From: JBBDWJ01 sp963824095
GTDB lineage: Bacteria; Acidobacteriota; Terriglobia; Bryobacterales; UBA6623
Direction: 5' to 3'
Assembly (NCBI GenBank): GCA_963824095.1
Contig: CAWGNS010000008.1
Location: forward strand, 2,232,001 to 2,296,000
Length of the DNA stretch: 64,000 bases
Shown here: positions 1-10,725 of the stretch, in pieces
Layout: each line of letters starts with the position of its first letter
Position numbering within the stretch: the first letter of the stretch is position 1
The notes under the pieces: model-generated
Database searches by the model: none
What the model was told of the DNA's origin: nothing
The model's input: the letters and a program-made list of their open reading frames with translations, nothing else
Translations under genes and position numbers: made by a program

Positions 1-723
1 CGCAATCGTGTGTCGGGAGCACTGGACCTGGCGTTGGAAGCGATCGCTCTGGCGTCGGACTGGCGAGCGCAAGGCCGGCCCTTGGAAGAGCTGACGAAGT
101 CGCTGCGGACGATGCATCCGGCGATCGCTCCGGTGGCCAATGTGGCTCGTTTGCTGGAAGAGCCCGGCGCCGATCTGCCATCCCGTCTGCAGGAAGTCCG
201 CTCTTCTTTACTCGACGGCAACCGTCGAATCGCCCTCAATCTTCAGCAGGTGATTCCAACCGGCATCACCATCATCACGTTAAGCAACAGCTCGACGGTG
301 CGCGACGCGTTGTTCATCCTCGAACCTGCGCGCGTCTATGTCATGCGCTCGTTGCCGGGTGGCGAAGGAGAGGCTCAAGCCAAGGCCTTACGCGCGGGTG
401 TTGCCGAGCGCGATGGAAAGACCGCGGTCGAAGTGATTTCCGACACCGCGATCGCGAACGTCGTTCCTCGAGTGTACTGCGCGCTGGTCGGTATCGATAG
501 CTACGACCGAGGCCGCACGATTCTCCACAAGGTTGGGACGCTTCCCCTCGCGCTCTGCTGCCGGCATTTCGAAAAGCCGCTCTACGCCGCCGGCCACAGC
601 CTGAAACGGGTTCCTCAGGTGCAGCCTCCGGAAGCGGAGGACGAAGCCCCTGAACTCCTGTTCGACCGCACGCCAGGCACGCTGATCACGCAGATCGTTA
701 CGGAAGACGACGAAGGGGCGTAG
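1..723 (+). CDS. eIF2B/ribose-1,5-bisphosphate isomerase-like protein (5' end outside window)
   Basis: The protein resembles the initiation factor 2B alpha / sugar-phosphate isomerase superfamily. The reading frame is open to the first base, and the residues before the GTG at position 10 fit the N-terminal helix of the family, so the true start is probably upstream of the window. From the GTG there are 237 residues. The C-terminal segment KVGTLPLALCCRHFEKPLY (near residues 176-194) matches the family pattern in which a Lys-Val-Gly-Thr stretch precedes a helix and a strand. The short N-terminal region and the acidic tail are like the short bacterial homologues of unknown substrate. A sugar-phosphate isomerase role is possible but not shown. 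The next gene lies on the opposite strand, so this is the end of its transcription unit. Confidence 0.62.
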   Translation, partial: RNRVSGALDLALEAIALASDWRAQGRPLEELTKSLRTMHPAIAPVANVARLLEEPGADLPSRLQEVRSSLLDGNRRIALNLQQVIPTGITIITLSNSSTVRDALFILEPARVYVMRSLPGGEGEAQAKALRAGVAERDGKTAVEVISDTAIANVVPRVYCALVGIDSYDRGRTILHKVGTLPLALCCRHFEKPLYAAGHSLKRVPQVQPPEAEDEAPELLFDRTPGTLITQIVTEDDEGA

Positions 724-769
724 CCAATACGCCCCCTCCCGCAACCTTCTTCCCGCCGATCCTGTGCCC

Positions 770-2479
770 TTACGGCTCGAGTCGAAAGTTGACCGAAATC
801 GTCGTCACAACCTCGACCGGCACGCCGTTGAGCAGCGTCGGCTGGTAGCGCCAGAACCGGACCGCTTCCATGGCCGCATCCACGAGTCGCTGGTCGACCT
901 GCACCAGGTTGTTGTCGGCGCGCAGGTTCCCCAGCGAGCCGTCGGTGAGGATGACGGCATCGAGAACGACCATGCCTTGGACGCCTTCGCGCTTCAGCTC
1001 GTCGGGATAGATCGGGTGCACCTCGGTGATTAGCTTGCTGCGCTGGACATTGCCCCCGACGCGAATCCGCCGCGGCGGACCCGCGGAACGAGGTCGTTCA
1101 TCGGCCGCCGACTTGCCGACGACTTCGATCTGTTCGACCACCGAGCCCATGTTGACGGTGATATCGACGGACTCGTGAGCGCTGCTGGCCAGCGTCACGC
1201 TCTGCTGCTGAAGCTGGAATCCGGGTTTGCGGACCTCGAGAACATACTCGCCCGCGGGCAAGGGGGCGAAACTGAATTCCCCGGCGTCGTTGGCGACCGT
1301 AGCGGCCTTACTCCCATCCTCGCTGCGCCGCAGCGTCAGGAAAGCTCCCGGCAGCCGCGCTCCGCTGGGGTCGCTGACGGTCCCTTGAATGCTGGCGCCG
1401 GTGGCTTGTGCCGGGGCCCGCAGAGCCGCGAGCGGCAGCAGCAACACCAGCGCGGCGAGGGCGACGCCCAGGCGGCCGCGGCGCGAGACCTCGCTGCGAT
1501 TGCGAGTGGGATCGAGCAGCGCGCGGATACGACTCTCCAGGTGGGAAGACTGCGCCATGGCCATGGCAGACATTTCCGCGGTCCTGGCCATCGCCCAGCC
1601 GCGCGCCAGCGAGACCAGGTGCTCGGCGTAGGCCGGCGCCGCCGCGCCCAGCCGTAGCACGCCGTCGTCACAGGCATGCTCGGCCTCTTTGCGCAAACGC
1701 GAAGCCGCCAGCCAGACCAGCGGATGGAACCAATAGAGGGCGCAGACCAGGCGCGCCATCATCCAAAGGCCGTAGTCGCCACGGCGCACGTGGAGCAACT
1801 CATGCGCCAGCACCACCCAGCGGCGCTCGTCGCTCCACTTCGCGGAGTCGTCCGGCAACAGGATCACGGGCCGCTGCAAGCCGGCGGTCATGGGGATCGA
1901 AACCCGGGCGCTCCGCAGCAACGGTACGTTGCGCCCGAGCGGGAGCATGGCGGCTAATCGTCCGGACGCCTCGCTCCAGGCGGGTGTTGCCAACGGCTTC
2001 GCATCGCGAGTGATTCGATTCACCCGCCTCACCCCGACCCACAGACGCGCCAAGGCCAGACAACAACCCAGCCCCCAGATCCCGATCAGAATCGCGGGCA
2101 GAACCGGCCGGGCCGATTCGCTGGCTTCCGAGGCCGGGCTTTGGCTATCTTCGGCAGGAAGGACACCAGCGGCGCCGCTCAGGGTGGTGGACGACGGGAG
2201 TACCGCAGGCCACGCCTTGTGCACTTGAGCCGGCAGGCCGACTTGCCAGTTCGGCAGCACGAGACTCGCCAGCGGTAGCCCTATCAGGGTGAGAAGTGCC
2301 GCCGACCAGACCACGTGCCGCACGGAAGCCGAAGCGCGTTGCAACAAGCACGTCATCGCGAAGGCGGCGAGTAGAATCACGGTTGCCTTCCAGAGACTGC
2401 CGCTCAGGAAGGCCAACAGGGCGTTAGGATCCGACGGCAACACCAGCGCCGGAATGAATGTTCCGTATAACGAACACAT
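770..2479 (-). CDS. BlaR1-type M56 membrane metallopeptidase with carboxypeptidase-regulatory and TonB C-terminal domains
   Basis: This is a 569-residue membrane sensor/protease of the BlaR1/MecR1 (peptidase M56) family. In known systems the cytoplasmic zinc protease is activated by an external signal and inactivates the BlaI repressor. There are hydrophobic segments near residues 20-45, 55-80 and 127-145. The zinc motif HELLH is at 226-230, with a downstream EAEHACDD element near 265-272. A further membrane segment lies near 336-352. It is followed not by a penicillin-binding sensor but by a carboxypeptidase-regulatory beta-sandwich (about 361-450) and a TonB C-terminal-like domain (about 485-567). 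The gene follows blaI directly: AGGAGG and the blaI stop codon sit just before its ATG, so the two are translationally linked. Confidence 0.88.
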   Translation of the reverse strand: MCSLYGTFIPALVLPSDPNALLAFLSGSLWKATVILLAAFAMTCLLQRASASVRHVVWSAALLTLIGLPLASLVLPNWQVGLPAQVHKAWPAVLPSSTTLSGAAGVLPAEDSQSPASEASESARPVLPAILIGIWGLGCCLALARLWVGVRRVNRITRDAKPLATPAWSEASGRLAAMLPLGRNVPLLRSARVSIPMTAGLQRPVILLPDDSAKWSDERRWVVLAHELLHVRRGDYGLWMMARLVCALYWFHPLVWLAASRLRKEAEHACDDGVLRLGAAAPAYAEHLVSLARGWAMARTAEMSAMAMAQSSHLESRIRALLDPTRNRSEVSRRGRLGVALAALVLLLPLAALRAPAQATGASIQGTVSDPSGARLPGAFLTLRRSEDGSKAATVANDAGEFSFAPLPAGEYVLEVRKPGFQLQQQSVTLASSAHESVDITVNMGSVVEQIEVVGKSAADERPRSAGPPRRIRVGGNVQRSKLITEVHPIYPDELKREGVQGMVVLDAVILTDGSLGNLRADNNLVQVDQRLVDAAMEAVRFWRYQPTLLNGVPVEVVTTISVNFRLEP

Positions 2480-2480
2480 T

Positions 2481-2870
2481 TCAGCCTCCTTTTGCCTTGG
2501 CTTCCTCGATGAGCCGCGAAAGCCGGTCTAGCTCTTGTTCGGTGAGCTTTGCAGTTGAGCCTTCCACAAGGGCCGCCACGGCCTGTTCCGCCGATCCCTC
2601 GAAAAACGTGTCCAACAAGTGCCGCAGGGCCGAGCGCTTGGCTCGTTCGAGCGACAGCGTCGGCTGGTACACATAGCGCGGACCCTGAGCTTCGTGGCGC
2701 AAGTGGCCTTTTTCCTCCAAGGTCCGTAGCATCGCCCGGACGGCGGAGTAGCTGGGTCGTTTCGGCAGATCCTGGTGAACTTCCGCCGCCGTTGCCGATC
2801 CCCGGCGGTAGAGCACGTCCATGATCTGGCGTTCGCGACGGCTCAGGTGCAAGTGTCTGGACTGTTCCAT
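2481..2870 (-). CDS. blaI: BlaI/MecI/CopY-family transcriptional repressor
   Basis: The 129-residue protein has the winged-helix DNA-binding domain of BlaI/MecI in its first 75 residues (LSRRERQIMDVLYRRG, then AVRAMLRTLEEKGHL) and a helical C-terminal dimerisation part. Such proteins repress their own operon until the partner M56 protease causes their cleavage. The stop codon is one base from the ATG of the protease gene, so the two form an operon. A perfect TTGACA box and a nested palindrome lie upstream at 2879-2934, which supports autorepression. What it controls besides its own operon is unknown; no beta-lactamase gene is present here. Confidence 0.92.
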   Translation of the reverse strand: MEQSRHLHLSRRERQIMDVLYRRGSATAAEVHQDLPKRPSYSAVRAMLRTLEEKGHLRHEAQGPRYVYQPTLSLERAKRSALRHLLDTFFEGSAEQAVAALVEGSTAKLTEQELDRLSRLIEEAKAKGG

Positions 2871-2878
2871 GGATTGCG

Positions 2879-2934
2879 ATGCTAGAAAAATAGCACTATG
2901 CTATAAAACTAGCATGGGCGGCACCGCCTGTCAA
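2879..2934 (-). promoter_or_regulatory. blaI promoter and nested-palindrome operator
   Basis: On the minus strand TTGACA (2934-2929) is followed after 17 bases by TAGTTT (2911-2906). Overlapping the -10 and probable start point is a 15-base palindrome, ATAGCA-CTA-TGCTAT (2890-2904). It is enclosed by a second inverted pair, ATGCTAG (2879-2885) and CTAGCAT (2909-2915). Four TGCTA(G/T) half-sites thus occur in 37 bases, as expected for BlaI dimers binding side by side. Confidence 0.72.
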
Positions 2935-3016
2935 GCTACTCTTCTGGCCCTGAGTCTCCGCCGCGAAGCAGCGCCCCGAGCCCAAGGTCGGATACCATAG
3001 CCAGGCCGGAGGGGAC

Positions 3017-4854
3017 ATGCGAAACCTACTTTGGAGCACCACCGCGGAAAGATCCCAAAAGGCTGGGCTTTGCGCAGTCGGGCTGCTGCTGGCTTTGGGG
3101 GGTTGCCAGTCCAAGCCGATCACTACAGCCGATCTGAAGGTCTGGCACAAGGTGACGGTGGACTTCGAGGGCCCGCAAACGAGCGAAGACGCGACACCCA
3201 ATCCGTTTCGCGACTACCGCCTCAATGTCACCTTCACGCACCCCGCCAGCGGAGTCGCTTACACGGTTCCCGGCTTTTTCGCCGCCGACGGCAACGCTGC
3301 GGAAACTTCCGCCAAATCGGGCAACCACTGGCGGGCACTCTTCACACCGGACCGCGAAGGCCAGTGGAACTTCACCGCGTCGTTTCGCACGGGAACCGAC
3401 GTCGCGGTGAGCCTCGACCCCGAGGCGGGCAGGCCGGCCGCGTTTGACGGCGCGTCCGGGTCGTTCCAGGTCGATGCGAGTGACCCGTCCGCGGGCGACG
3501 CGCGCTCGCGGGGAATGCTGCGCTATGTCGGCGAGCACTATCTGCGCTACGCCGGCAACGAGGAATACTTCCTAAAAGGCGGCGCCGACAGTCCGGAAAA
3601 TTTCCTGGGCTATTCCGATTTCGACGACACCTTCGATACCGGCGCGCGCTTCAACGAAGGCGAAAACAAGGAAGGCGAATTCGTACACCACTACGCCCCT
3701 CACGAGCGGGACTGGCGCGCGGGCGACCCCGTCTGGCAGGGGTCGAAAGGCAAGGGCATCATCGGGGCGCTGAACTACCTCGCCGACAAGGGGATGAACA
3801 GCGTCTATTTCCTGACCTACAACATCGACGGTGGCGACGGCAAAGACGTCTGGATGTGGTCCAGCCCCGACGTGCGCGACCGCTACGACTGCAGCAAGCT
3901 CGACCAGTGGGAGATCGTGTTTTCGCAGATGGACCGGCTCGGCCTGATGTTGCACGTCGTCACGCAGGAAACCGAAAACGACTCGAAGCTGGGCGGCAGC
4001 GCCGGGCTCAACCCCGAGCGGATGCTCTACTACCGCGAGCTGGTGGCGCGCTTCAGCCATCACCTGGCCGTGGTTTGGAATGAGGGCGAGGAAAACAACA
4101 CCGCCGACGCCGACCGCAAACAGATCGCGCGCTACATTCGCGCGCTGGATCCCTACGACCACCCGATCACCGTTCACACGCACAACAACCAGGCGCCCGG
4201 GTTTTACGACGGACTGCTGGGCGACCCGAATTTCGAGGCCAGCTCGATCCAGGGGCGCATGGAAAACTACAACAACGATGCGATCGTCATGAGGCAGCGT
4301 ACGGCCGCGGCCGGGCGAAAATGGGCCATCTTCGGCGACGAGCAATCCACGGCTCAAGTCGGCGTGATGCCCGACCAGGATGACCCCGATCACGACATCC
4401 CGCGCACGCAGGCGCTGTGGGGCAATCTGATCGGCGGCGGCTCCGGCGTCGAGTGGTATTTCGGCTACAACTACCCGAACATGGATCTCAACTGCGAAGA
4501 CTGGCGCTCGCGCGACCGCATGTGGGACCAGACGCGCTACGCGCTGGAGTTTTTCCACGAGCATCTGCCGTTCTGGGAGATGGCGCCCGATAATAGCCTC
4601 GCGTCGGGCGCCAAGCGATGCGCGGGTGCTGGCAAAACCGGGCGAGGTCTATGCCGTGCAGCTACCCGAGCGGCGGCGCGGTGCGACTGAATCTTGCCGC
4701 GGGCGAATACAGCGTGCGCTGGTACGATCCGCGCGCCGGCGGCGCGTTGCAGGAAGGCAGCGTCACGAGCGTCACGGGCCCGGGCGCCAAAGCGCTGGGG
4801 ACTCCGCCGGCCGAGCCCGGTAAGGATTGGGTGGTGTTAGTGAAGAAGACCTGA
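3017..4854 (+). pseudogene. DUF5060/putative collagen-binding-domain secreted lipoprotein, broken by two frameshifts near its C-terminus
   Basis: A GGAGGGG site precedes the ATG. The N-terminus has a lipoprotein signal ending in LALGGC (Cys near residue 30). An N-terminal beta domain (DUF5060-like) and a TIM-barrel-like region follow, related to glycoside hydrolases; VWNEGEENN and ENYNNDA are visible. The open frame from 3017 runs to 4690, but its last 25 or so residues are out of frame. The expected sequence continues as SDARVLAKPGEVYAV in a second frame (about 4614-4667) and then as SGGAVRLNLAAGEYSVRWYD in a third (4669-4854). Removing one A near 4612-4614 and one C near 4665-4667 restores one protein of about 610 residues. 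It could be a decayed gene or two sequence errors. Confidence 0.72.
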
Positions 4855-4872
4855 CGGGCTGGACCCTCGGGC

Positions 4873-6358
<1,486 letters not shown>

Positions 6359-6401
6359 CGAAAAGCGGCCAGCGCGGTGGGGACTGCGCCTGGGGATCGA
6401 C

Positions 6402-7361
6402 TCAGCCGGCCGGGACCGCGGAGCGGCCCGCGATCAGGCTCTCCAGGTAGGCAACGGCCTCTTTCTCCGACCATCCTCGCGCCGGCAGGCCTTGCAACGT
6501 ATCCACGAGACTCTTGAGGTCCTTCCCGTGAACCAGCGCCAGGCGGTACATCAAGGGATAGTGTTTTGAGTAGGTGTGGTCGAAGGCCAGTCCGGCGTTG
6601 TTTAGCGCTCCGGGGCATTCGTTGAACGAGCTCGGGTCAGGGAAAATCGACTTGCAGGCCTGCTCGAGCTGTTGGAACAGGCGCTGCTTTTCGGATAGAG
6701 CGGCCGTTTTCGGGATCCGGCCTGCCTTCACGCGCTGGTAGAGACTCCTCAGCCGGGCGTGAAAACGGTTGACGATTTCCGCCTTCTTCAGGAACCTTGC
6801 CGCCTCGCCCGACAGGTTCTGGTAGAGGCTTGAATCCTCGCCCTGAGCCGTGCGGGCGTATTCGGCGGCGGTCAGAAAACCGACCAGGGTGGCGGAGGCC
6901 TCCTCGACCGTTGCGGGGAGCCGGCGAATCGGCTTTTGCTGGTGGAAGTCTTCGTGTGAGACCACCACGGCCAGCCGTTCCGGCGAAGCCTCGGCAAGGG
7001 ACTCGGTTACCGGAGTCTTCGGACCGGCGAGGGCTTCGGCGGGGTAGAAAAACACATCGTACTTGCGCTCATCGACGGCGCAACCCTCGGCGCTGCCGTC
7101 TTTGACCTTCAAACCGTCGTACGAGTCGGGCAGGCGCAGCTTGTCGGTGTAGTAACAACGGTAGAAGGCCTGCTTGCTCGGGTCGTTCCGCGAGAAACTG
7201 CGGGTCTGCGCGAAGCCGGAGGCCTGACCAAACTCCTGGATCTCGCGGATGAGCTTTTGCCGCGGCGACGGCCCCGGGACGGCCGCCAGCGGCTGCGCCC
7301 GCCGGCAGGCTCCGAAAATCAACGGGCATAAGAGAACCGCTGTGACCCCAACTTTGAGCAT
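6402..7361 (-). CDS. Putative lipoprotein metallopeptidase with HEDFH motif
   Basis: The 319-residue protein begins with a hydrophobic signal ending in LIFGAC (Cys 19), a lipobox, so it is probably a membrane-anchored lipoprotein. It carries HEDFH at residues 136-140 inside VVVSHEDFHQQ. This fits the HExxH zinc motif, and Glu 153/154 in TVEEASATLVG could be the third ligand of a gluzincin. The layout is reminiscent of the predicted aminopeptidase family COG4324 (HELAH followed by EEFA), but I cannot assign it firmly. Three or more cysteines (in YRCYYTD, EGCAVD and EQACKS) might form disulfides. It is the last gene of a minus-strand run after the glycosyltransferase-like gene. No strong ribosome-binding site precedes the ATG. 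Confidence 0.55.
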   Translation of the reverse strand: MLKVGVTAVLLCPLIFGACRRAQPLAAVPGPSPRQKLIREIQEFGQASGFAQTRSFSRNDPSKQAFYRCYYTDKLRLPDSYDGLKVKDGSAEGCAVDERKYDVFFYPAEALAGPKTPVTESLAEASPERLAVVVSHEDFHQQKPIRRLPATVEEASATLVGFLTAAEYARTAQGEDSSLYQNLSGEAARFLKKAEIVNRFHARLRSLYQRVKAGRIPKTAALSEKQRLFQQLEQACKSIFPDPSSFNECPGALNNAGLAFDHTYSKHYPLMYRLALVHGKDLKSLVDTLQGLPARGWSEKEAVAYLESLIAGRSAVPAG

Positions 7362-7479
7362 GGAGAAAGGCTTCTGAACCGTGCCCGATCGCCCCGGCTG
7401 CTGGGGGGCGCCTCTTCAGCGTAACCCCAGCAGGGCGCTTCCGGCCCGCTACCCAGCCCGCGTCGCTCCGCTGTTCGGG

Positions 7480-9294
7480 TTATATCGCCCGGGACAGGCG
7501 CACGCCCCGGCTTCGCAGCTTCTTCGCGGCGTCGACGATCGCCGGCCAGCCGGCGAGTACCTGGCCGAATTGCAGGACTGCTCGCTGCGCCGCCCGCCGG
7601 ACTTCTTCCGCGGAGCCCCCTGCCAAATCGCGTGGAATAAAGTACTCCTCGGTGGTGATCGCCCTACGGAGCTGTTCCGCATGCGCTTGCTGGCGGCGGC
7701 TATAGAATTCCGGTCCGGCCGACGTCTTGGCCGCACGCTCGATACCATCGAGATAGAGCGCTGCCGACTTCACAACCCGCGCCTTGATGGTGTGCTGGAA
7801 ATCCGCGGCAGGCTGCGAGGCAATCTCGGCCAGCTCGCCGCCCAGGCGCCGTAAGTCGCGGCCGGGATCCCCCGACTGGGTGAACGCGTCGGGCACGATC
7901 AGCGCCCGCAGGATGTGGGTCAGGCGAATGCGCGCCCCGTCCGCCTCGGCGCCTTCGAGCGACTGCGTCCTCGGTGGCAACGGGTCGTGCAACACCGCCC
8001 AGGGCAGATAGCCCTTGAATCCGTCACGAAAACAACGCAGCAGGGTACGCGCGAACAGGCCGTCGGAATTCCGCTGGATTGGGACGAAAGGGGGCAGCAG
8101 GACGCGGTTGTCGAGCCCCAGGCTGGCCCCCACGCAGAAGGTTCCCCGCGAGATCGTCGTGCGCAGCGGCGCGCGCAAGATCTGCCGGTTGACGACCGCG
8201 GCGTGATAGTTCTGTTCCGAGGAAACCAGCCGCCCCAGCGAGTCGGGCGGCAACGCCAGGTAGGCGGTCGAGCCCATGCCGGAGTCGCCCAACACCCCGG
8301 CGGAGGTCGCCAGCACGCGCCCTGGGTGCATCCACAAACGCTGCGCAAGATCCGCCGTGGTGTAGCTGAGATCCAACTCGGCGGCGCGGTTGGCCGGCGG
8401 CAGGCACTCGGCTATCGGCCGTCCCAGGATCATTTCGTGGAGTGCGAGAGGGTCCTGCTCGGCGAATTGGGACTCCTCGAGCATCGTCTCGCGGTCGCGG
8501 TAGAACCAAAGCTCGGTGGGATTCGTGCGAGCGTCGAGCGCCAACCCCGGTTGGTGCTGCGGGCAGGGCGCCACGCGGCAAACGCTGTCGTCGTCGACCA
8601 GCAGGAACAGGCCGCCCACCGTATCAATCAGCAGGCTATTGCGGGCGGCGCCGGTGGTGATCGCGGACGCCGGGTCGCCGAGCAAGGCGAACCGCACTAT
8701 TTCGGCGGGCAGCCCAGCCGCCTTTGCCACCTCGTCGGCGTAGGTTTGCCGTTGCTGGCGGCCTGCGTAACGGATCTCCGCGCCGCCTTCCCGGGCCACG
8801 GTCTCCAGTGCCTGCCTTGTTGCAGCCTGCTCCTCCGCCGTGACTCCGTCGTCGACGATTACCACCTCGTGTTGGCGCCCGCGGTTGCGGGCGTTGGCGA
8901 GGAAACTGGCCAACCCGCGCTGGAGCAATTGCGGCCGGTTCCGGGTGGTTGCGCCGACCGCGGTGATCGCCGGCGGGCTGTTTTCCGGGGGCGTGGCCAA
9001 TTTGCATTGCGAGATGAGCTGCGCATCGGCCACCAACAAGCCCGACTCGGCGTAGCGCCGCAGCTTTTGGATGAGCTGGGAGCTGGAGTCCCCAGCCTTG
9101 TTGCCCCAGGCGGCGGCGTGCTCCTCGAGTGTTCGAAACTGGCTGCACGACTGGATGAGTTCGGCCTCCCCGCTGGGTAGCTCCCTGACGCGCTTCGAGA
9201 CCGGCGTATAGAGCAGCCGGCTCGCCTGCTGAAACAGAGAGCGTGTCGTGAAAGCCCGGCAATATCGGGCCGATGTATTTGTTACAACGGGCAT
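7480..9294 (-). CDS. PqqD-like domain fused to a family-2-type glycosyltransferase-like protein
   Basis: The protein has 604 residues. Residues 30-95 (from SKRVRELPSGEAELI to LRRYAESGLLV) have the length and pattern of a PqqD-like winged helix, the fold used as a RiPP recognition element. After this comes a nucleotide-sugar transferase-like region: ITAVGATTRNRPQLLQRGL near 108-126, VVIVDDG near 142-148, and GGLFLLVDDDSVCR near 222-235, where DDD would bind the metal and nucleotide sugar. The remainder is unassigned. It lies 28 bases after the phosphodiesterase gene on the same strand. I found no convincing precursor peptide beside it, so a RiPP role is speculation. No clear ribosome-binding site is seen, and the start is uncertain. 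Confidence 0.55.
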   Translation of the reverse strand: MPVVTNTSARYCRAFTTRSLFQQASRLLYTPVSKRVRELPSGEAELIQSCSQFRTLEEHAAAWGNKAGDSSSQLIQKLRRYAESGLLVADAQLISQCKLATPPENSPPAITAVGATTRNRPQLLQRGLASFLANARNRGRQHEVVIVDDGVTAEEQAATRQALETVAREGGAEIRYAGRQQRQTYADEVAKAAGLPAEIVRFALLGDPASAITTGAARNSLLIDTVGGLFLLVDDDSVCRVAPCPQHQPGLALDARTNPTELWFYRDRETMLEESQFAEQDPLALHEMILGRPIAECLPPANRAAELDLSYTTADLAQRLWMHPGRVLATSAGVLGDSGMGSTAYLALPPDSLGRLVSSEQNYHAAVVNRQILRAPLRTTISRGTFCVGASLGLDNRVLLPPFVPIQRNSDGLFARTLLRCFRDGFKGYLPWAVLHDPLPPRTQSLEGAEADGARIRLTHILRALIVPDAFTQSGDPGRDLRRLGGELAEIASQPAADFQHTIKARVVKSAALYLDGIERAAKTSAGPEFYSRRQQAHAEQLRRAITTEEYFIPRDLAGGSAEEVRRAAQRAVLQFGQVLAGWPAIVDAAKKLRSRGVRLSRAI

Positions 9295-9322
9295 CTGGGT
9301 GGCGGGCAGCCGCCGGAGCGGA

Positions 9323-10696
9323 TCAGGCCTCGAACAAGTGTTCGAGAATCACATCGCGAACGCCGCTACAGGCGAGTTCCTCCTGATCGTTGCGAGCCCG
9401 CGGCGTGATTAGCAACGGTTGGTCGCTGGGGGCCTGGCCGACGCGGCCGTGCGAACCTCGAACGAGCGATGGATCCACCGGAATCACGTCGAGCAGCGTA
9501 CGAAACCCGAGCTTCCTTTTCGCCAACCTCCAACCAATGCTGAGCTTCGGGGCGGAAAGCGCCGGGTCCAGAAACAACTCCACCGGATCGTAGCCCGGCT
9601 TGCGGTGAATATCGACCGTGCGAGCAAAGTCGGGAGCCTTGGCGTCGTCGAGCCAGTAGTTATAGCAGAACCAGCGATCTTGTCTGGCGACGAGAACCAG
9701 GTCTCCCGACCGCTCGTGATCCAGCCCGGCGGGCGCCTGGTCCCGGCGATCCAGGACCTGCTCCACGTCGGGTACCGCCCGCAGAAGATCCTTATAACGA
9801 CTAATCTCCTTGGGATTGCGGACATACACGTGGGCAACCTGATGATCGGCCACCGCGAAAGCCCCGCTGGCGCCGGCGTCGAGCAACTCGAGGCCTTGCT
9901 CTTCCCGAACGCGCAGCGCCCCTTCCTCCCGCAGAACCCGGTTGACCGCCACGGCCCCACTGACGGGCTCGATGCCATATTCACTGAGCACGATGACCCG
10001 CACGCCCTGGCTTTCGAACGAGTCGATCAGGTCACCGGCCACTGCGTCGATCTCGGCGACGGATTTTGCAATATCGGCGTGATTGGGACCGAGTTTCTGC
10101 AGGCTGTAGTCGAGATGCGGTAGGTAGACCAAGTTGAGCGCAGGGCGATGCCTTTCGAAGACGAACTTCGCGGCCGAGGCGATCCAGCGGCTGGACTCGA
10201 TCGAGGAAGCCGGTCCCCAGAAGTGAAACAGCGGAAAAACGCCCAACTGTTCCTGGAGCTGATCGCGAAGCGCGGCTGGCTCGCTATAGCAGTCGGGGAT
10301 CTTGCGGCCGTCGGCCTTGTACATCGGCCGAGGGGTCACCGAATACTCGACCGACGAGTACATGTTGAACCACCAGCACAGGTTGGCGGTGGTGACCGAA
10401 GGGTCGCGGCGGCGGGCGGTCTCCCAGACCTTTTCTCCGTGCACGAGGTGATTGGACTGCTTCCAGAACTGCACCTCGGCGAGCTCGCGGTTGTACCAGC
10501 CGTTGCCGACGATGCCGTGGTCGCGCGGCGGCGCGCCCGTCAGCATGCTGGACTGCACGCTACAGGTCACCGCGGGCAGGGCGGGCCGCAGCCGCCGGAG
10601 GCAATTTCGGCCGGCGAACGAGCGCAGCCGGGGAGCGCTGTCGAGCAGCTTCCGGGTGAGCCCGACGATCAATAAAACCGCGGTGGGATGAGGCAT
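9323..10696 (-). CDS. Alkaline phosphatase superfamily phosphodiesterase/nucleotide pyrophosphatase-like protein
   Basis: The protein has 457 residues when started at the ATG at 10696; the longer open frame upstream overlaps tag and does not look like this family. It belongs to the type I phosphodiesterase/nucleotide pyrophosphatase branch of the AlkP fold. LPAVTCSVQSSMLTG places the catalytic Thr at residue 44. PPRDHGIVGNGWY, a segment near HLDYSLQKLG, SEYGIEPV and ADHQVAHVYV supply the probable metal ligands. SEYGI replaces the usual SDHG; I believe this is normal for this subgroup. Related proteins occur in ebo-type clusters, but no other ebo genes are here. It lies 29 bases after tag and before the PqqD-like/GT gene, probably co-transcribed. 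Confidence 0.75.
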   Translation of the reverse strand: MPHPTAVLLIVGLTRKLLDSAPRLRSFAGRNCLRRLRPALPAVTCSVQSSMLTGAPPRDHGIVGNGWYNRELAEVQFWKQSNHLVHGEKVWETARRRDPSVTTANLCWWFNMYSSVEYSVTPRPMYKADGRKIPDCYSEPAALRDQLQEQLGVFPLFHFWGPASSIESSRWIASAAKFVFERHRPALNLVYLPHLDYSLQKLGPNHADIAKSVAEIDAVAGDLIDSFESQGVRVIVLSEYGIEPVSGAVAVNRVLREEGALRVREEQGLELLDAGASGAFAVADHQVAHVYVRNPKEISRYKDLLRAVPDVEQVLDRRDQAPAGLDHERSGDLVLVARQDRWFCYNYWLDDAKAPDFARTVDIHRKPGYDPVELFLDPALSAPKLSIGWRLAKRKLGFRTLLDVIPVDPSLVRGSHGRVGQAPSDQPLLITPRARNDQEELACSGVRDVILEHLFEA

Positions 10697-10725
10697 CGCT
10701 GCAAATTGGTGCGGCAGGTTTGCCG

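Noticed and set aside
7362..9322. RiPP precursor peptide next to the PqqD-like/GT gene
   Set aside because: No small frame with a ribosome-binding site and leader-like sequence was found in the short gaps.
9323..10696. Member of an ebo gene cluster
   Set aside because: Only the phosphodiesterase is present; no eboA-E genes are nearby.
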